Shown here one piece after another: positions 35,720 to 45,456 of a stretch of 64,000 nucleotides of DNA. Source of the stretch: Carposina sasakii (lineage: Eukaryota; Arthropoda; Insecta; Lepidoptera; Carposinidae); assembly GCA_014607495.2 (NCBI GenBank), contig CP053152.1, positions 13,747,899-13,811,898 on the forward strand. Reading direction: 5' to 3'. Under the pieces are notes generated by a model. The model was not told the origin of the DNA. It saw only the letters and a list, made by a program, of their open reading frames with translations, and made no database searches. The position numbers and the translations under genes are program-made. Within the stretch, counting starts at the first letter, position 1. Each line of letters starts with the position of its first letter.

Positions 35720-36191
35720 TGTAAAAGAAGGGGGTTTAAAATAATAAAAACATTACGTTACTCACTTTTTCTGCGGTTTATTACAATCCAATCACAATAA
35801 ATTATAATCCAATCGCAATAATTATAATCCAATCACAATAATTTTAACAGTGGAATTTTACTGAGAGCACTTCTACCAAGTACACTAGCACACTGGACGA
35901 CGACAGAGAGTAGACTGACCATTTTTGCCTGTCTGCGGGTATTTTATAGTGTTGTAGCACGTGGTTACCCAGTGAATAAAATTGTGACTGTGTCGCCATC
36001 TAGTCAGTTTACTCTATGTTTTAACATCAATTGACTTGCTAAATAAATAATAGTTTACAATATAATAATTACAATTAAATAATCATTTACTTATTAAATT
36101 ATTAGAGAAATTATCAGATAAGATTTTAAAATGCTAGGTATACAGCATAACTAGCTATCAACTACCGAATCAATATAAATTGTTGATGACA
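35720..36191 (-). repeat. 3' LTR of gypsy element
   Basis: 472 bp. In element orientation: a TCAGT initiator-like site (complement at about 35861-35865), three spaced copies of GATTGGATT (inverted CCAAT motifs, complement between 35786 and 35840), then AATAAA (complement at 35777-35782) close to the end. These are candidate start and polyadenylation signals. Confidence 0.9.
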
Positions 36192-36206
36192 GTCGGCCTT
36201 CCTGAA
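36192..36206 (-). promoter_or_regulatory. Candidate polypurine tract
   Basis: Reading the minus strand towards the 3' LTR gives CAGGAAGGCCGAC directly before the LTR. It is purine-rich but interrupted, so a modest candidate. Confidence 0.4.
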
Positions 36207-36321
36207 TATATTGTACGACCTCGTACAGTTAGATTAAACATCAAATATTTATACATATCACAATTATTATCTTTAAATTCTAATAAATGATACTCGTAAT
36301 TGACTACACTCATAAATACTA

Positions 36322-36482
36322 GGACCAGGGTGTGACAAATTCCAAATATAATTATATACACTAAGGACCAGGGTTGTCCGTTTTATTTACGGACCAGGGT
36401 TGTCCTTTTTATTTACGGACCAGGGTTGTCCTTTTTATTTACGGACCAGGGATGTCCTGTTGTGCACGGACCAGGGATGTCC
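36322..36482. repeat. 26-bp tandem array of short palindromes in the 3' UTR
   Basis: GGACCAGGGTTGTCC-type units start at 36365, 36391, 36417, 36443 and 36468 (spacing 26, 26, 26, 25), with a degenerate one at 36322. Each has GGAC...GTCC arms around a 7-base centre. The array lies between the stop codon of the polyprotein and the 3' LTR. Regular arrays like this can be protein-binding arrays (the Drosophila gypsy insulator is a precedent in a different position) or RNA structures; no function can be read directly. Confidence 0.85.
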
Positions 36483-36736
36483 TTGTAATAAGGAGATATT
36501 AACATATTATAAGTATTAAATTTTAAAAATAATTAAAATATATTACATATTATATATATAAATTTTGTACATAATAACAATTTTACTAATGACTAATATA
36601 ATATGAATATTAAGTTTCAACAATTATTTATTTATATTAACAGTCTGCAATAAATTTATTGCTAGGTGCACTTGTACAGAATCAACACGATATTAAGATG
36701 ACTTTAAATCATTAAGGTTCGAATGAGATGAACAAA

Positions 36737-39700
36737 TTATGCAGAGTCTGCTTCAGAAGAGTCACTAGAAGCATACAAATCATGTTCGTGTGGTCTTTTG
36801 AAGTTTAACCAGGGCTTAATTTTGTCTATAGCCACCACTGTAGAGAATTTTCTACCACCCTTTTGTGTCAGTGGTGTATCTACTAGTACAAAGCGATCAT
36901 GGTCGAGAACTGCACTAATTTTATAAGGTCCTTGAAACTTTGGCACCAACTTTTTGCTTTGCCCAGTGGCAGGGACATGTCGCTCTACCCGTACTAAGTC
37001 CCCAACTTGATATTTAGGAGGTTTACTACGACCTTTATCAAAAGCTTCCTTTTGCTTTTGTTGGCATTTTTCAATGTGAGAATTGATTTCATTACGCATG
37101 TCGACCCTATCCAGAGGAGTTGTACCAGGCTCCTGTGTATCTATCAATTCGGACAATATCCTTCTCTCACTTGGGCCTGATGGCCTGATCCCAAAGAGTG
37201 CTTCTGAAGGAGTGCGATTAATGCCTTTATTAAAGGTATTATTTAGGCCCCATTGGACATCTGGCAAATGTTCATCCCATCTTTTATCGGAAGTGCCAAC
37301 GGATTTGGAAGTTAGAGCATCTATAATTGTTTTATTATAGCGTTCTACTTGCCCATTGGCCCTAGGGGACGCGACCGCATTGAGAATATGCTTTATGCCT
37401 TTATCTGACATGAAAGTTTTAAAGGAGCCACTAGTAAACGAAGTTCCTCTGTCTGAGATTAATCTACGGGGAACGCCAAATGTGCCAAAATATTCTTTAA
37501 GGACTTTTATACTTGAAGAGGATTTTGTATTTCGAACGGGTTTGAGGTAGATATACTTTGTGTAAGCATCTATTATTACAAGAATATGGATGTTGCCTCT
37601 ACTACTTCTAACAAAAGGACCAACATGATCAACATGCACAGTATCGAATGGGATGTCTATCTTCTCTATTGGGTGTAAAAAGCCTGGCTTCTTTCCTCCG
37701 GAAGCCTTTGAGTAAGCACATTCAAGACAAGATGTGACATATTTTGTCACGAATTTCCGCATCTTAGGGAACCAAAACGACGACTTCACCTTTTCTAATG
37801 TCTTATCAACTGAAAAATGGCCAATGTCATCGTGGTTTTGTTTAACTACTTGCCAGCGAACTCCCTTGGGAACTACCCATTTATCACCTTCAGCTGTGAT
37901 CCTAAATAGCTTGCCCATTTTCAATTTATAATTACTTTTGATGTCAATCACACTCTCAAGATCAGGATCTTTTAAAATTTTGATAATCCGCTGAATTTCA
38001 GAGTCGCCGCTTTGCACAGTAACGAGCCAGCTTTCCTCACAAACATTCATGATATGGGCAGTACTGGGACAGTCATTAGGAACAGGGTTGCGACTAAGCG
38101 CATCGACATGGGCCATTGCAATGCCTGCCCTATATTCAATATCAAAGTGGAACTCTTGCATTTGTTCCCACCATCTTGCCACCCGCGGTAACATATCTCT
38201 TTTCTGGAATGTAGCACGTAACGAATTACAGTCCGTAATAATTTTGAATTTTAAGCCAACAAGATAAACTCGGAATTTTTGAAGAGAGCATACTACCGCT
38301 AGGGTCTCAAGGTCGTAGGAGGAATAATTCTGTTCCTCTGGAGTGGTTTGACGGCTAAAGTAAGCCACTGGTCTAAGCAAACTTGACTCATTCCGTTGTA
38401 GCAATATTCCCGCTACACCTATCTTGCACGCATCAGTGTGGAGCTCAGTGGCTGCTTGTGGGTCATATAGCGCCAGCGTTGGTTTGTCTGTCAATCCCTT
38501 TTGTAGACGTCTAAAGGCTGACTCCTGATCAGATCCCCAAACCCAAGGACTATCCTTTTTTAGGAGATTTGTAAGGGGTTTTGCGATAATAGAGAATCCA
38601 GGCACAAAACGGCGAAAGAAGCTAGCTAACCCTAAAAACTGCCGAACATGGTGTTGGTTTTTTGGAACTGGAAATTCTTTGACCGCTTCAATTTTTTTTG
38701 AACCTGGTCGAATGCCATCCCTGGAAACTTCGAAGCCTAAATAATCAACAGTATGCCCAAAAAACGTACATTTAGAAATCTTAAGAGTCAACCTAGCAGC
38801 AGAAAATAATTTCAAAACATTTTCTAAACGATTTAGACCTTCCGAAAAGTCTTTAGCGGGAATGATCACATCATCCAGATATGCTAATGCTTCTTTGTGT
38901 CGAGCTGAACCCAGTACTTGATGCATGATGCGTTGAAAGGTGGCAGGGGCATTTGCGAGACCAAAAGGCATTCGTGTAAATTCAAAGTGACCTTCGGGCG
39001 TCACAAATGCCGTTTTAAACTGATCATTTTCGCGAATAGGGATCTGGTAATACCCAGAGGCCAGATCGAGGGTTGTATAAAACTGATTACCTGCTAAAAC
39101 ATCCAGCTGGTCATCGATTAACGGCATCGGATAATGTTCCCTTACGGTTTTTTTATTAAGAGCGCGATAATCAATACATAATCGATATTCTCCATTTTTC
39201 TTGCGAACCAGCACTACCGGACTGGCATAGGGTGATGTAGAAGGCTGTATTATACCATTTTGTAGCAGTTCCGAAACCATATCTCTCACCACTTCTTTTT
39301 CCTGGATTGCTAGACGGTAAGGCCTATAGACAACGGGTTCATTATCGTTTAATGATATGGACATTTCCCCTGCTGTGGTGGTACCAAGATCAGATAAACT
39401 GGATGCAAAACACTCGCCATATTTATTAAGTAATGTCAATAATTGCTCCTTTTGTACAGAATCAATGCCAGTTCCTACTCTCACATCTTCACATTTTAGG
39501 TTCAAACTTTTATTTACTACCTTCATAACTTGTGTGTCCGTTACACAGTGAGCATCACTACTTTTAGTTATATGTCCACGAGCTAACATATAGCCCTTTT
39601 TTAAATTCACAACTCTATCTATAGGAACATTAACAACCATCCTACCAACCCCGTTATTCTGCAAATTAAATAGCCCAGATAGCACAGAGAACCTTACATC

Positions 39701-41542
39701 AGATATTAGACGAAGGCCACCTTCTACAAATACGTCACCATTTATTATTGGGTCGGTGTAAATGTTGACAATTGATATTCCAGAAAGCGCAACATCCTCG
39801 TTCGTAAATATTTTAATCTTGGGGTATGACATCCCCTCAAAACTAGACTGTAACATATGCAATTTATCACATGTTTTATATACTACCACATGAGGTTGCT
39901 CCGTAAACGTCTGCCCTATTATAACGGCTACATGCATGGCCTCATCTGGTACAATAAAAAGATCGACATTAGCCTGAACTTCATCAATTCCTATGCAGAC
40001 CTGACGTTTGCCTAGCACCTTTACAGATGAATTACCAAAACCTCTTAGAGTTGGCAGTTCATCGGTATCGAAATCAGAATAAATTTTATTGTAATCTGAT
40101 AACCTAATCATACAACATTCGCTCCCAAAATCAATAAAAGCATTAAAAGGAATGTGGTCTATCACAATAGACTTAGTATATTTGTTACTTGGGTCTGTAT
40201 CATTTGAAACAGACATTACTTTTCTTTCGGAAGTTAAGGGTTGTTTCGAAAAGCATTGCTCGGTATCATGACCATGTTTATTACATTTTCCACATTTCTT
40301 TATAGGTTGAGGGCATTGTGGAAGGGTATGGCCCTCCTGTTTGCAATTAAAACAGCGTGGTTTAAAATTTGATTTTGGTTGTGTATCTTGAATTTTGTGA
40401 ATTTGCAATTTGCTCTGCTTCCGTTCAAATTGAGGTCGAACGTTCCTGGCATTTCTTAAATAAGTTAATAGCTTATCGGGGTTATCAAATTGCACCGCCT
40501 CTGCACCTAACCGGACTGAACGATCATCAATCCCATGAAGAATGCATTCTACGGCCCGTCGCCCTTCGATACCACACCTATTGACTAACGCAATCTTTTC
40601 GTAATAGTATGATTCAAGTGACTCTCCGAACCGCGCGCGTTTGGCTAACATATCGCTTAGCATTAGCCCGTAGTTTTCATCAGATGGGAATGCAGCTAAC
40701 AATTTGTTTTGCCACTCTGCCCAAGAAAAAAGAACAGACGTGAGTCCCTCGTACCAACGCTGTGCAACTCCACGTAGTTTGGGCAAGGCAAAATGTATAA
40801 TTTGTCTTTCGTTCCATCCGTAAATTGAAGCACATTCATTCACCTTGTGGAGCCACATGGTCATTGTCTGTTCTTTTTTTGATGGGTCAAATTCGGGAAC
40901 AGTATTTTGCATGTTTCCTAATCTATCAAAAGAACTAGACTGGTCTACGGTTTTTAAAGCAGTTACAAGTTTCAGAAAAGTGTCGGTTGTTATAGTTTCA
41001 GCCTGACTTTGTTCTTTATCTTTACGACTTGAGTGGCAACTGTTACTGCGAGATCGATGACTAACCTGACTATTGGAACGGCGGCGGCGATGGCTGTGCC
41101 TGTTGCTGGTGTGTGAATGGCATTGGCTGACGCGGTCAGGGCAGCATCGGCTGTCGCGTTCGCTCCGATGGCGTCGGCTGGCCCGGTCTCGTGATTGCTG
41201 GCGACTGGCGCTTTGTGAAGGTCCAGCTATTCGATATCCAGCCTGATGACTGGTATGATTTGCTGACCGACGCATCAACTTTGGGCTCCGCAGTCTTCTC
41301 TCCCTGCTACGTGATCGATGGTTACCATGATCCACAGAATCCTTGACTGCGCTCCGCCGTCTACGGCTGGCAGATGAGGAGCGGTCTCCACGTCGTTGCT
41401 TTTGTGGAGATTCCAGGATAGGACTTCTCCCCCTGCTCCGACCATCGCGTTCAGTCTCCGATGGATGCGACGGCGAATAAGCGGCAGAACCTTGATGGTC
41501 AGGGGCATTCACTGAAATGTTTGAAAAAAAAAATATTCGCAA
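36737..41542 (-). CDS. Gag-Pol polyprotein of Ty3/gypsy element
   Basis: An open frame of 1,601 codons. Residues about 20-180 are very rich in Ser-Arg/Arg-Ser pairs and basic; a Gag-like region follows. Two zinc knuckles lie near 395 (CFNCKQEGHTLPQC) and 415 (CGKCNKHGHDTEQC). A protease-like site at about 470 reads IDFGSECCMI, with Phe where Ser or Thr is usual. Reverse transcriptase spans about 740-920 (DYRALNKK, MPFGLANAPATFQ, AYLDDVI at about 887). RNase H starts near 1035 (LHTDACKIGVAGILLQ). Integrase has H-x4-H and C-x2-C (about 1236-1272) and the catalytic D, D, E near 1305 (VDHVGP), 1365 (SDRGTSF) and 1397 (GQVERYN). The frame begins without ATG: the first in-frame ATG is near residue 90, while a TTTTTTTTTTCAAACATTTCAG acceptor-like site ends at 41512. 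A spliced leader could supply the start. Nothing breaks the frame. Confidence 0.95.
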   Translation of the reverse strand: MRIFFFSNISVNAPDHQGSAAYSPSHPSETERDGRSRGRSPILESPQKQRRGDRSSSASRRRRSAVKDSVDHGNHRSRSRERRLRSPKLMRRSANHTSHQAGYRIAGPSQSASRQQSRDRASRRHRSERDSRCCPDRVSQCHSHTSNRHSHRRRRSNSQVSHRSRSNSCHSSRKDKEQSQAETITTDTFLKLVTALKTVDQSSSFDRLGNMQNTVPEFDPSKKEQTMTMWLHKVNECASIYGWNERQIIHFALPKLRGVAQRWYEGLTSVLFSWAEWQNKLLAAFPSDENYGLMLSDMLAKRARFGESLESYYYEKIALVNRCGIEGRRAVECILHGIDDRSVRLGAEAVQFDNPDKLLTYLRNARNVRPQFERKQSKLQIHKIQDTQPKSNFKPRCFNCKQEGHTLPQCPQPIKKCGKCNKHGHDTEQCFSKQPLTSERKVMSVSNDTDPSNKYTKSIVIDHIPFNAFIDFGSECCMIRLSDYNKIYSDFDTDELPTLRGFGNSSVKVLGKRQVCIGIDEVQANVDLFIVPDEAMHVAVIIGQTFTEQPHVVVYKTCDKLHMLQSSFEGMSYPKIKIFTNEDVALSGISIVNIYTDPIINGDVFVEGGLRLISDVRFSVLSGLFNLQNNGVGRMVVNVPIDRVVNLKKGYMLARGHITKSSDAHCVTDTQVMKVVNKSLNLKCEDVRVGTGIDSVQKEQLLTLLNKYGECFASSLSDLGTTTAGEMSISLNDNEPVVYRPYRLAIQEKEVVRDMVSELLQNGIIQPSTSPYASPVVLVRKKNGEYRLCIDYRALNKKTVREHYPMPLIDDQLDVLAGNQFYTTLDLASGYYQIPIRENDQFKTAFVTPEGHFEFTRMPFGLANAPATFQRIMHQVLGSARHKEALAYLDDVIIPAKDFSEGLNRLENVLKLFSAARLTLKISKCTFFGHTVDYLGFEVSRDGIRPGSKKIEAVKEFPVPKNQHHVRQFLGLASFFRRFVPGFSIIAKPLTNLLKKDSPWVWGSDQESAFRRLQKGLTDKPTLALYDPQAATELHTDACKIGVAGILLQRNESSLLRPVAYFSRQTTPEEQNYSSYDLETLAVVCSLQKFRVYLVGLKFKIITDCNSLRATFQKRDMLPRVARWWEQMQEFHFDIEYRAGIAMAHVDALSRNPVPNDCPSTAHIMNVCEESWLVTVQSGDSEIQRIIKILKDPDLESVIDIKSNYKLKMGKLFRITAEGDKWVVPKGVRWQVVKQNHDDIGHFSVDKTLEKVKSSFWFPKMRKFVTKYVTSCLECAYSKASGGKKPGFLHPIEKIDIPFDTVHVDHVGPFVRSSRGNIHILVIIDAYTKYIYLKPVRNTKSSSSIKVLKEYFGTFGVPRRLISDRGTSFTSGSFKTFMSDKGIKHILNAVASPRANGQVERYNKTIIDALTSKSVGTSDKRWDEHLPDVQWGLNNTFNKGINRTPSEALFGIRPSGPSERRILSELIDTQEPGTTPLDRVDMRNEINSHIEKCQQKQKEAFDKGRSKPPKYQVGDLVRVERHVPATGQSKKLVPKFQGPYKISAVLDHDRFVLVDTPLTQKGGRKFSTVVAIDKIKPWLNFKRPHEHDLYASSDSSEADSA

Positions 41543-41785
41543 ATAAACTGTTCTCTAACGAGGTATAAAAATAAATCTATATAATTTTAGCCATAAGATA
41601 TTATAGATATGAATGAATAGGTAGAATGAGAGAAAAACAAAAGTTTTCCTCTGTGGTTTTACTATTTAGGAATAGCTACGGAGTCAACTTTTATAAAAAA
41701 AAAAATAGTTTATACTATCAATGAATTTCTACATTTACATTTCAATCCTAAAAGAGGACAAAAGGAAACGAAAATAAATGTCTAC
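41512..41785 (-). other. Candidate leader intron of the gypsy element
   Basis: On the minus strand a GTAGAC donor-like site (intron starting 41785) and a strong pyrimidine tract plus CAG (ending 41512) enclose 274 nt. Removing it would bring an ATG at 41799-41801 into frame with Gag-Pol. The donor is weak. This is an inference from frame and splice-site sequence only. Confidence 0.35.
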
Positions 41786-41794
41786 GTGGGTCCA

Positions 41795-41816
41795 TAACCA
41801 TCCCACTTCTGAGATT
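41795..41816 (-). promoter_or_regulatory. Candidate primer binding site
   Basis: Directly after the 5' LTR the minus strand reads AATCTCAGAAGTGGGATGG. From memory, TCAGAAGTGGGAT is complementary to the 3' part of insect tRNA-Leu, but the bases that should pair with the CCA end (TGG first) are absent. So either priming is non-standard or the tRNA is another one. Confidence 0.45.
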
Positions 41817-42288
41817 TGTAAAAGAAGGGGGTTTAAAATAATAAAAACATTACGTTACTCACTTTTTCTGCGGTTTATTACAATCCAATCACAATAAATT
41901 ATAATCCAATCGCAATAATTATAATCCAATCACAATAATTTTAACAGTGGAATTTTACTGAGAGCACTTCTACCAAGTACACTAGCACACTGGACGACGA
42001 CAGAGAGTAGACTGACCATTTTTGCCTGTCTGCGGGTATTTTATAGTGTTGTAGCACGTGGTTACCCAGTGAATAAAATTGTGACTGTGTCGCCATCTAG
42101 TCAGTTTACTCTATGTTTTAACATCAATTGACTTGCTAAATAAATAATAGTTTACAATATAATAATTACAATTAAATAATCATTTACTTATTAAATTATT
42201 AGAGAAATTATCAGATAAGATTTTAAAATGCTAGGTATACAGCATAACTAGCTATCAACTACCGAATCAATATAAATTGTTGATGACA
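41817..42288 (-). repeat. 5' LTR of gypsy element
   Basis: 472 bp, apparently identical to the copy at 35720-36191. In element orientation it begins TGTCATCAACAATTTATATT and ends CCCCTTCTTTTACA. Confidence 0.95.
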
Positions 42289-42374
42289 AGTCAAAAAAAA
42301 TTTTTTCTTCTTTTTTTCAATTTCGTTCATTCTTTTTTTTTACCTTTTTGACATCAGATGTCATGTTAACTGCT

Positions 42375-42927
42375 CTAACATGACCAGCGAAACACGATAT
42401 GATAAACCTATTTATCGACAAGCTGTCAAAATACGATAGATATTAGCCGCCACGTTAAATGTTATCGATACTTCCTTATCTTACTAATCATTTAATTTTA
42501 CCTTAGACATATCTATGTAAACTAAAAACGAGTAAACTAAAACACTAAATTAAAAATATTAAGTTTGAAACATTTAACTGAAAACCTATCGAACCAAAGA
42601 ATATAATAGGTATTCTCGATTTCTCTAACCTATCTATATCTTATCGCGCACTACAATGTTCATCGATAACAATATCTTGAATTGATGTCAAAATTCGATA
42701 TTTTTAACATCAAAATATAGGTACAGTCATGCTCGGCACTATCAATAGTAACCGATGGACATGCTCGCATTTTTATCTATCATATCGTATCGTGCCCCAG
42801 TAACGTTACCGGTATGTTTATGTTCGCTGCATCGATAAAATTTAACATGGCGGCTATATTTATCGTATTTTGACAGCTAGTTATCGATAAATTGACTTAT
42901 CATATCGTGTATCGCTGGCCGTGCTAG
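42375..42927. mobile_element. Foldback element with about 85-bp inverted arms
   Basis: CTAACATGACCAGCGAAACA..CGATATGATAA at the left is mirrored by TTATCATATCGTGTATCGCT..GGCCGTGCTAG at the right, and the arms stay similar for about 85 bp (GCTGTCAAAATACGATA, AGCCGCCA.GTTAAAT). The arms resemble the two halves of the 149-bp MITEs, with about 380 bp of AT-rich, non-coding centre. It may be the longer parent of that family. Confidence 0.8.
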
Positions 42928-43013
42928 CCGGGAAAATGTTTTTATCCCGGATAATTTCGACATTTTGTTTTTTCTGTAGTCCACGCGGACGGAGTCGCGG
43001 GCGTCCACTAGTA
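42928..43013 (-). repeat. CTAGTGGACGCCCGCG-family retroposon, 5' part
   Basis: Complement of the family head, ending GAGTCGCGGGCGTCCACTAG at 43013, including the CCGGGATAAAAACATTTTCC segment. It abuts the foldback element directly. Confidence 0.75.
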
Positions 43014-43489
43014 TTATAATAAAACGCGAAAGTTTGTGAGGGTGTACCTATGTAAGTAACACACAATAATATAGCTTAGGTACATATCAGAATAACATAT
43101 AGGCTACAATATCCCGGAAAAATATTTTTATCCCGAATAGTTAGTTGTTCGAAAATTAATAATTAGATAGTTCCAGTAAGCAAAGCTGAAGAGCCACTGA
43201 CTCGGAATGACTACATCGTTTTACACGGTTACATGATTTCAGTCTAGCTAGTGGCATGGCAACAAAGCCAAAGTCAACGGACACGGTTCGCTTACCTTTC
43301 ATTAGCGACCGCCCGCGATTTCGTTTGATCCAAAGAAAAATAACAAAAAATCCGCGAGAAAATTAAGAAAGTTTGAGGTTTTTTTGCAGATTCCATAGTC
43401 TAACTAGGCTATGAATAAGTAATTTATTTCGAAAGCTATATAAATATTTTGCCCATATTTTGGTTGGCTGATACCCTCTTGCAAACATT

Positions 43490-43600
43490 ATTTGGCAATC
43501 ATCATCATTCCAAGAAGTCCACTGGAGGTTATGGGCCTCTTCCATTGCCCTCTACTGGAATCGGCGGGAAGCAGCCTGCATCCAGCAGGTAATTGGTAAA
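43490..43600 (-). repeat. Degenerate RTE-type 3' end
   Basis: ATCATCATCATTCCAAGAAGTCCACTGGAGG..TATGGGCCTCTTCCATTGCC is a decayed copy of the (ATC)n-tailed LINE end. Confidence 0.5.
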
Positions 43601-43717
43601 TGATAATTTTACACCATTTATTTCTAGTATGGAACCGAAATACTCGTAATTCGTATATAATTCCGCAGTTGCGATGATCGATTGATAACAACAAATACTT
43701 TTTCAAGGAAGCAGTTA

Positions 43718-43981
43718 TACAGGGTGTAACAAAAAGGGTATGTTAAGCGAAAATCTATGTAAACAGCTCACTATAGAGAAGCTATTTCCAAAATTCGAGA
43801 CTCGAAATCAAATGTTTACTTTTCAATATTGTATGAATTCTCCTGAGTTGTTTCGGAATTCTCCATAGTATCTGGAAAAATATACATGTGATTTCGAGTC
43901 TGAAATTTTGTGGGTAGGTTCCTTTTAGTGGGTTATTTAGATAGCTTATCGCTTAACATACCCCTTTTGTTACATCCTGTA
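43718..43981. mobile_element. TA-flanked foldback MITE, third copy
   Basis: TACAGGGTGTAACAAAAAGG to TTTTGTTACATCCTGTA; 264 bp, the same palindromic layout as the copies at 23.0 and 24.8 kb, more diverged. Confidence 0.8.
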
Positions 43982-44966
43982 GACCCAGGCTATATAGGTT
44001 TACCAGTAGGTCTAAAATAAGCCGATAAGTAGTATAAGTGGCACCTATGTAAATATAGCTGATTAAGTGCCGTAGAGTGAGTAAGAGGCAAGGGGGTGGG
44101 GAAAATTAGCCGCGAGATGTGTGAGTCATACTGCTGTGACTATAAATTTGGTAGGCTTCTGGATATTGTATTCTATTATAGACAACTTTTTTTATATCAC
44201 ATAATAAGTACAGACAAATATAATGGTGACATTAAAACAAGACAAATAATAATATTATAAGACTAAGAAAGAATGAAGAGAAAGGGATAATATTTTTAAG
44301 GCACATAGATAAATATAGACAAGAATACAGAGGGTTACCGTGACCTCTTTGGAAGAAGATTATTTGCAAGCGAGACGCTGTTATAAGCAATGTAGAGCCA
44401 CATATTGCTTCCATGATGTTAATTTCATAATCAAGCTTTTAGGGTTCGTGGTAAGATAACCCACCTGGTTAATTTCTGAGAAATCGGAATTGGACAAATT
44501 AAATTATGCGCAGTGTCCAATGTCAAAAGTACAAACCCGATCTGTCGTAATTGAATTCAAGAGATTGCTTGATACAATCTTCAGTAGGTACCTACGAATT
44601 TATCGTTGTTTATTAACAATCAAAATCAGAATACCTTATTTCCTCAACGTTTGCAATATGATTTTATCTACAAACATGTGTAACTCGTAATAATTAAAAC
44701 TACTGTATATAACGGAAATAACAACCATTTCCCGATGAATCTTCACAACCAATAAATATAATCGCAGCCTGTCTTTCTCTCTCTAATCTGATTAGCAGTT
44801 AATCTGTCCTGCTCTACCCTGACGTGTGGTCACAACACTGATCTCCGACAAGTTATTAAACTGTCCACCGTATTCCGGTTTACTCGACAATAATAATCAT
44901 ATTACTTTTATTAGGGTACTGTAGACTTTATAAAAATAGTTTTTTTTGTGATAACTCTTGAGAACA

Positions 44967-44967
<1 letters not shown>
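43982..44967. other. No gene seen
   Basis: AT-rich, nothing recognised. Confidence 0.4.

Positions 44968-45026
<59 letters not shown>
44968..45026. repeat. (AT)n microsatellite
   Basis: An uninterrupted run of about 29 AT units. Confidence 0.95.
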
Positions 45027-45028
<2 letters not shown>

Positions 45029-45082
45029 CACGCCTTTATCCATAGGCAGAGCACCAAGGGCCGATAGGACCACATTCTCTGT
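45024..45082 (+). repeat. Retroposon tail fragment
   Basis: ATAATCACGCCTTTATCC..AGGCAGAGCACCAAGGGCCG, directly after the AT run, which probably grew from the microsatellite end of this repeat. Confidence 0.6.
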
Positions 45083-45202
45083 CATTAAATAATCATTATC
45101 CATTTTTAGAAAGAGCTCATTTTCAGATAGGCTAGGCTTCTTCTGACCATTGGAAAATTAGAGGCAATAGATATAGAGGGTAAGTACTTTTTTGGATTTA
45201 GG

Positions 45203-45341
45203 GCCGATTTTTCCAAACGTCAGGTAGCCGCATCAGAAGAATAAAGTTGATGCTGTCTTTCTCTAAAACTTGATCATGATAGAGACAGTATCAACTATAT
45301 TCTTCAGATAGGCTATCTGACGTTTTGAAAAATCTGCCATT
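45203..45341. mobile_element. Foldback MITE
   Basis: GGCCGATTTTTCCAAACGTC, GAATAAAGTTGATGCTGTCT in the left arm pair with AGACAGTATCAACTATATTC and GACGTTTTGAAAAATCTGCC in the right arm. About 139 bp. A diverged half (GGGCTGTCTCTATCTTGATG..AAGATAGCATCAACTTTATC..AAAAATCGGC) lies near 8570-8690. Confidence 0.7.
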
Positions 45342-45456
45342 AGTTGAGTGTGAGTGAATCATTTATTGAGTTAATCGACGCAGAGTTTATTATAAATTAG
45401 GTTTTCTTAATGGAAGTAAGTATGACCACTTGTCACTACTAACCGAACTTGTATAT

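Larger units (their letters stand above)
35720..42288 (-). mobile_element. Complete, young Ty3/gypsy LTR retrotransposon
   Basis: 6,569 bp on the minus strand, bounded by two 472-bp LTRs starting TG and ending CA in both readings, with a 4-bp target duplication AGTC (35716-35719 and 42289-42292). The two LTRs look identical base for base when compared by eye, so insertion is recent. Between them lies a single open Gag-Pol frame with zinc knuckles, protease, reverse transcriptase, RNase H and integrase motifs in Ty3/gypsy order. No envelope frame is seen. This looks like a potentially active copy. Confidence 0.95.

Noticed and set aside
36365..36482. CRISPR-like array
   Set aside because: Repeats of 15-20 bp with 10-bp, nearly identical spacers inside a eukaryotic retrotransposon UTR; not a CRISPR.
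41275..41508. 77-codon minus frame starting at an ATG just after the acceptor-like site
   Set aside because: It overlaps the SR-rich Gag in another frame. The main frame carries clear Gag-Pol domains, so this one is treated as a shadow, although its ATG is the first after the acceptor.
44968..45026. Alternating AT run as an origin or Z-like DNA element
   Set aside because: A plain microsatellite attached to a retroposon tail; no other support.
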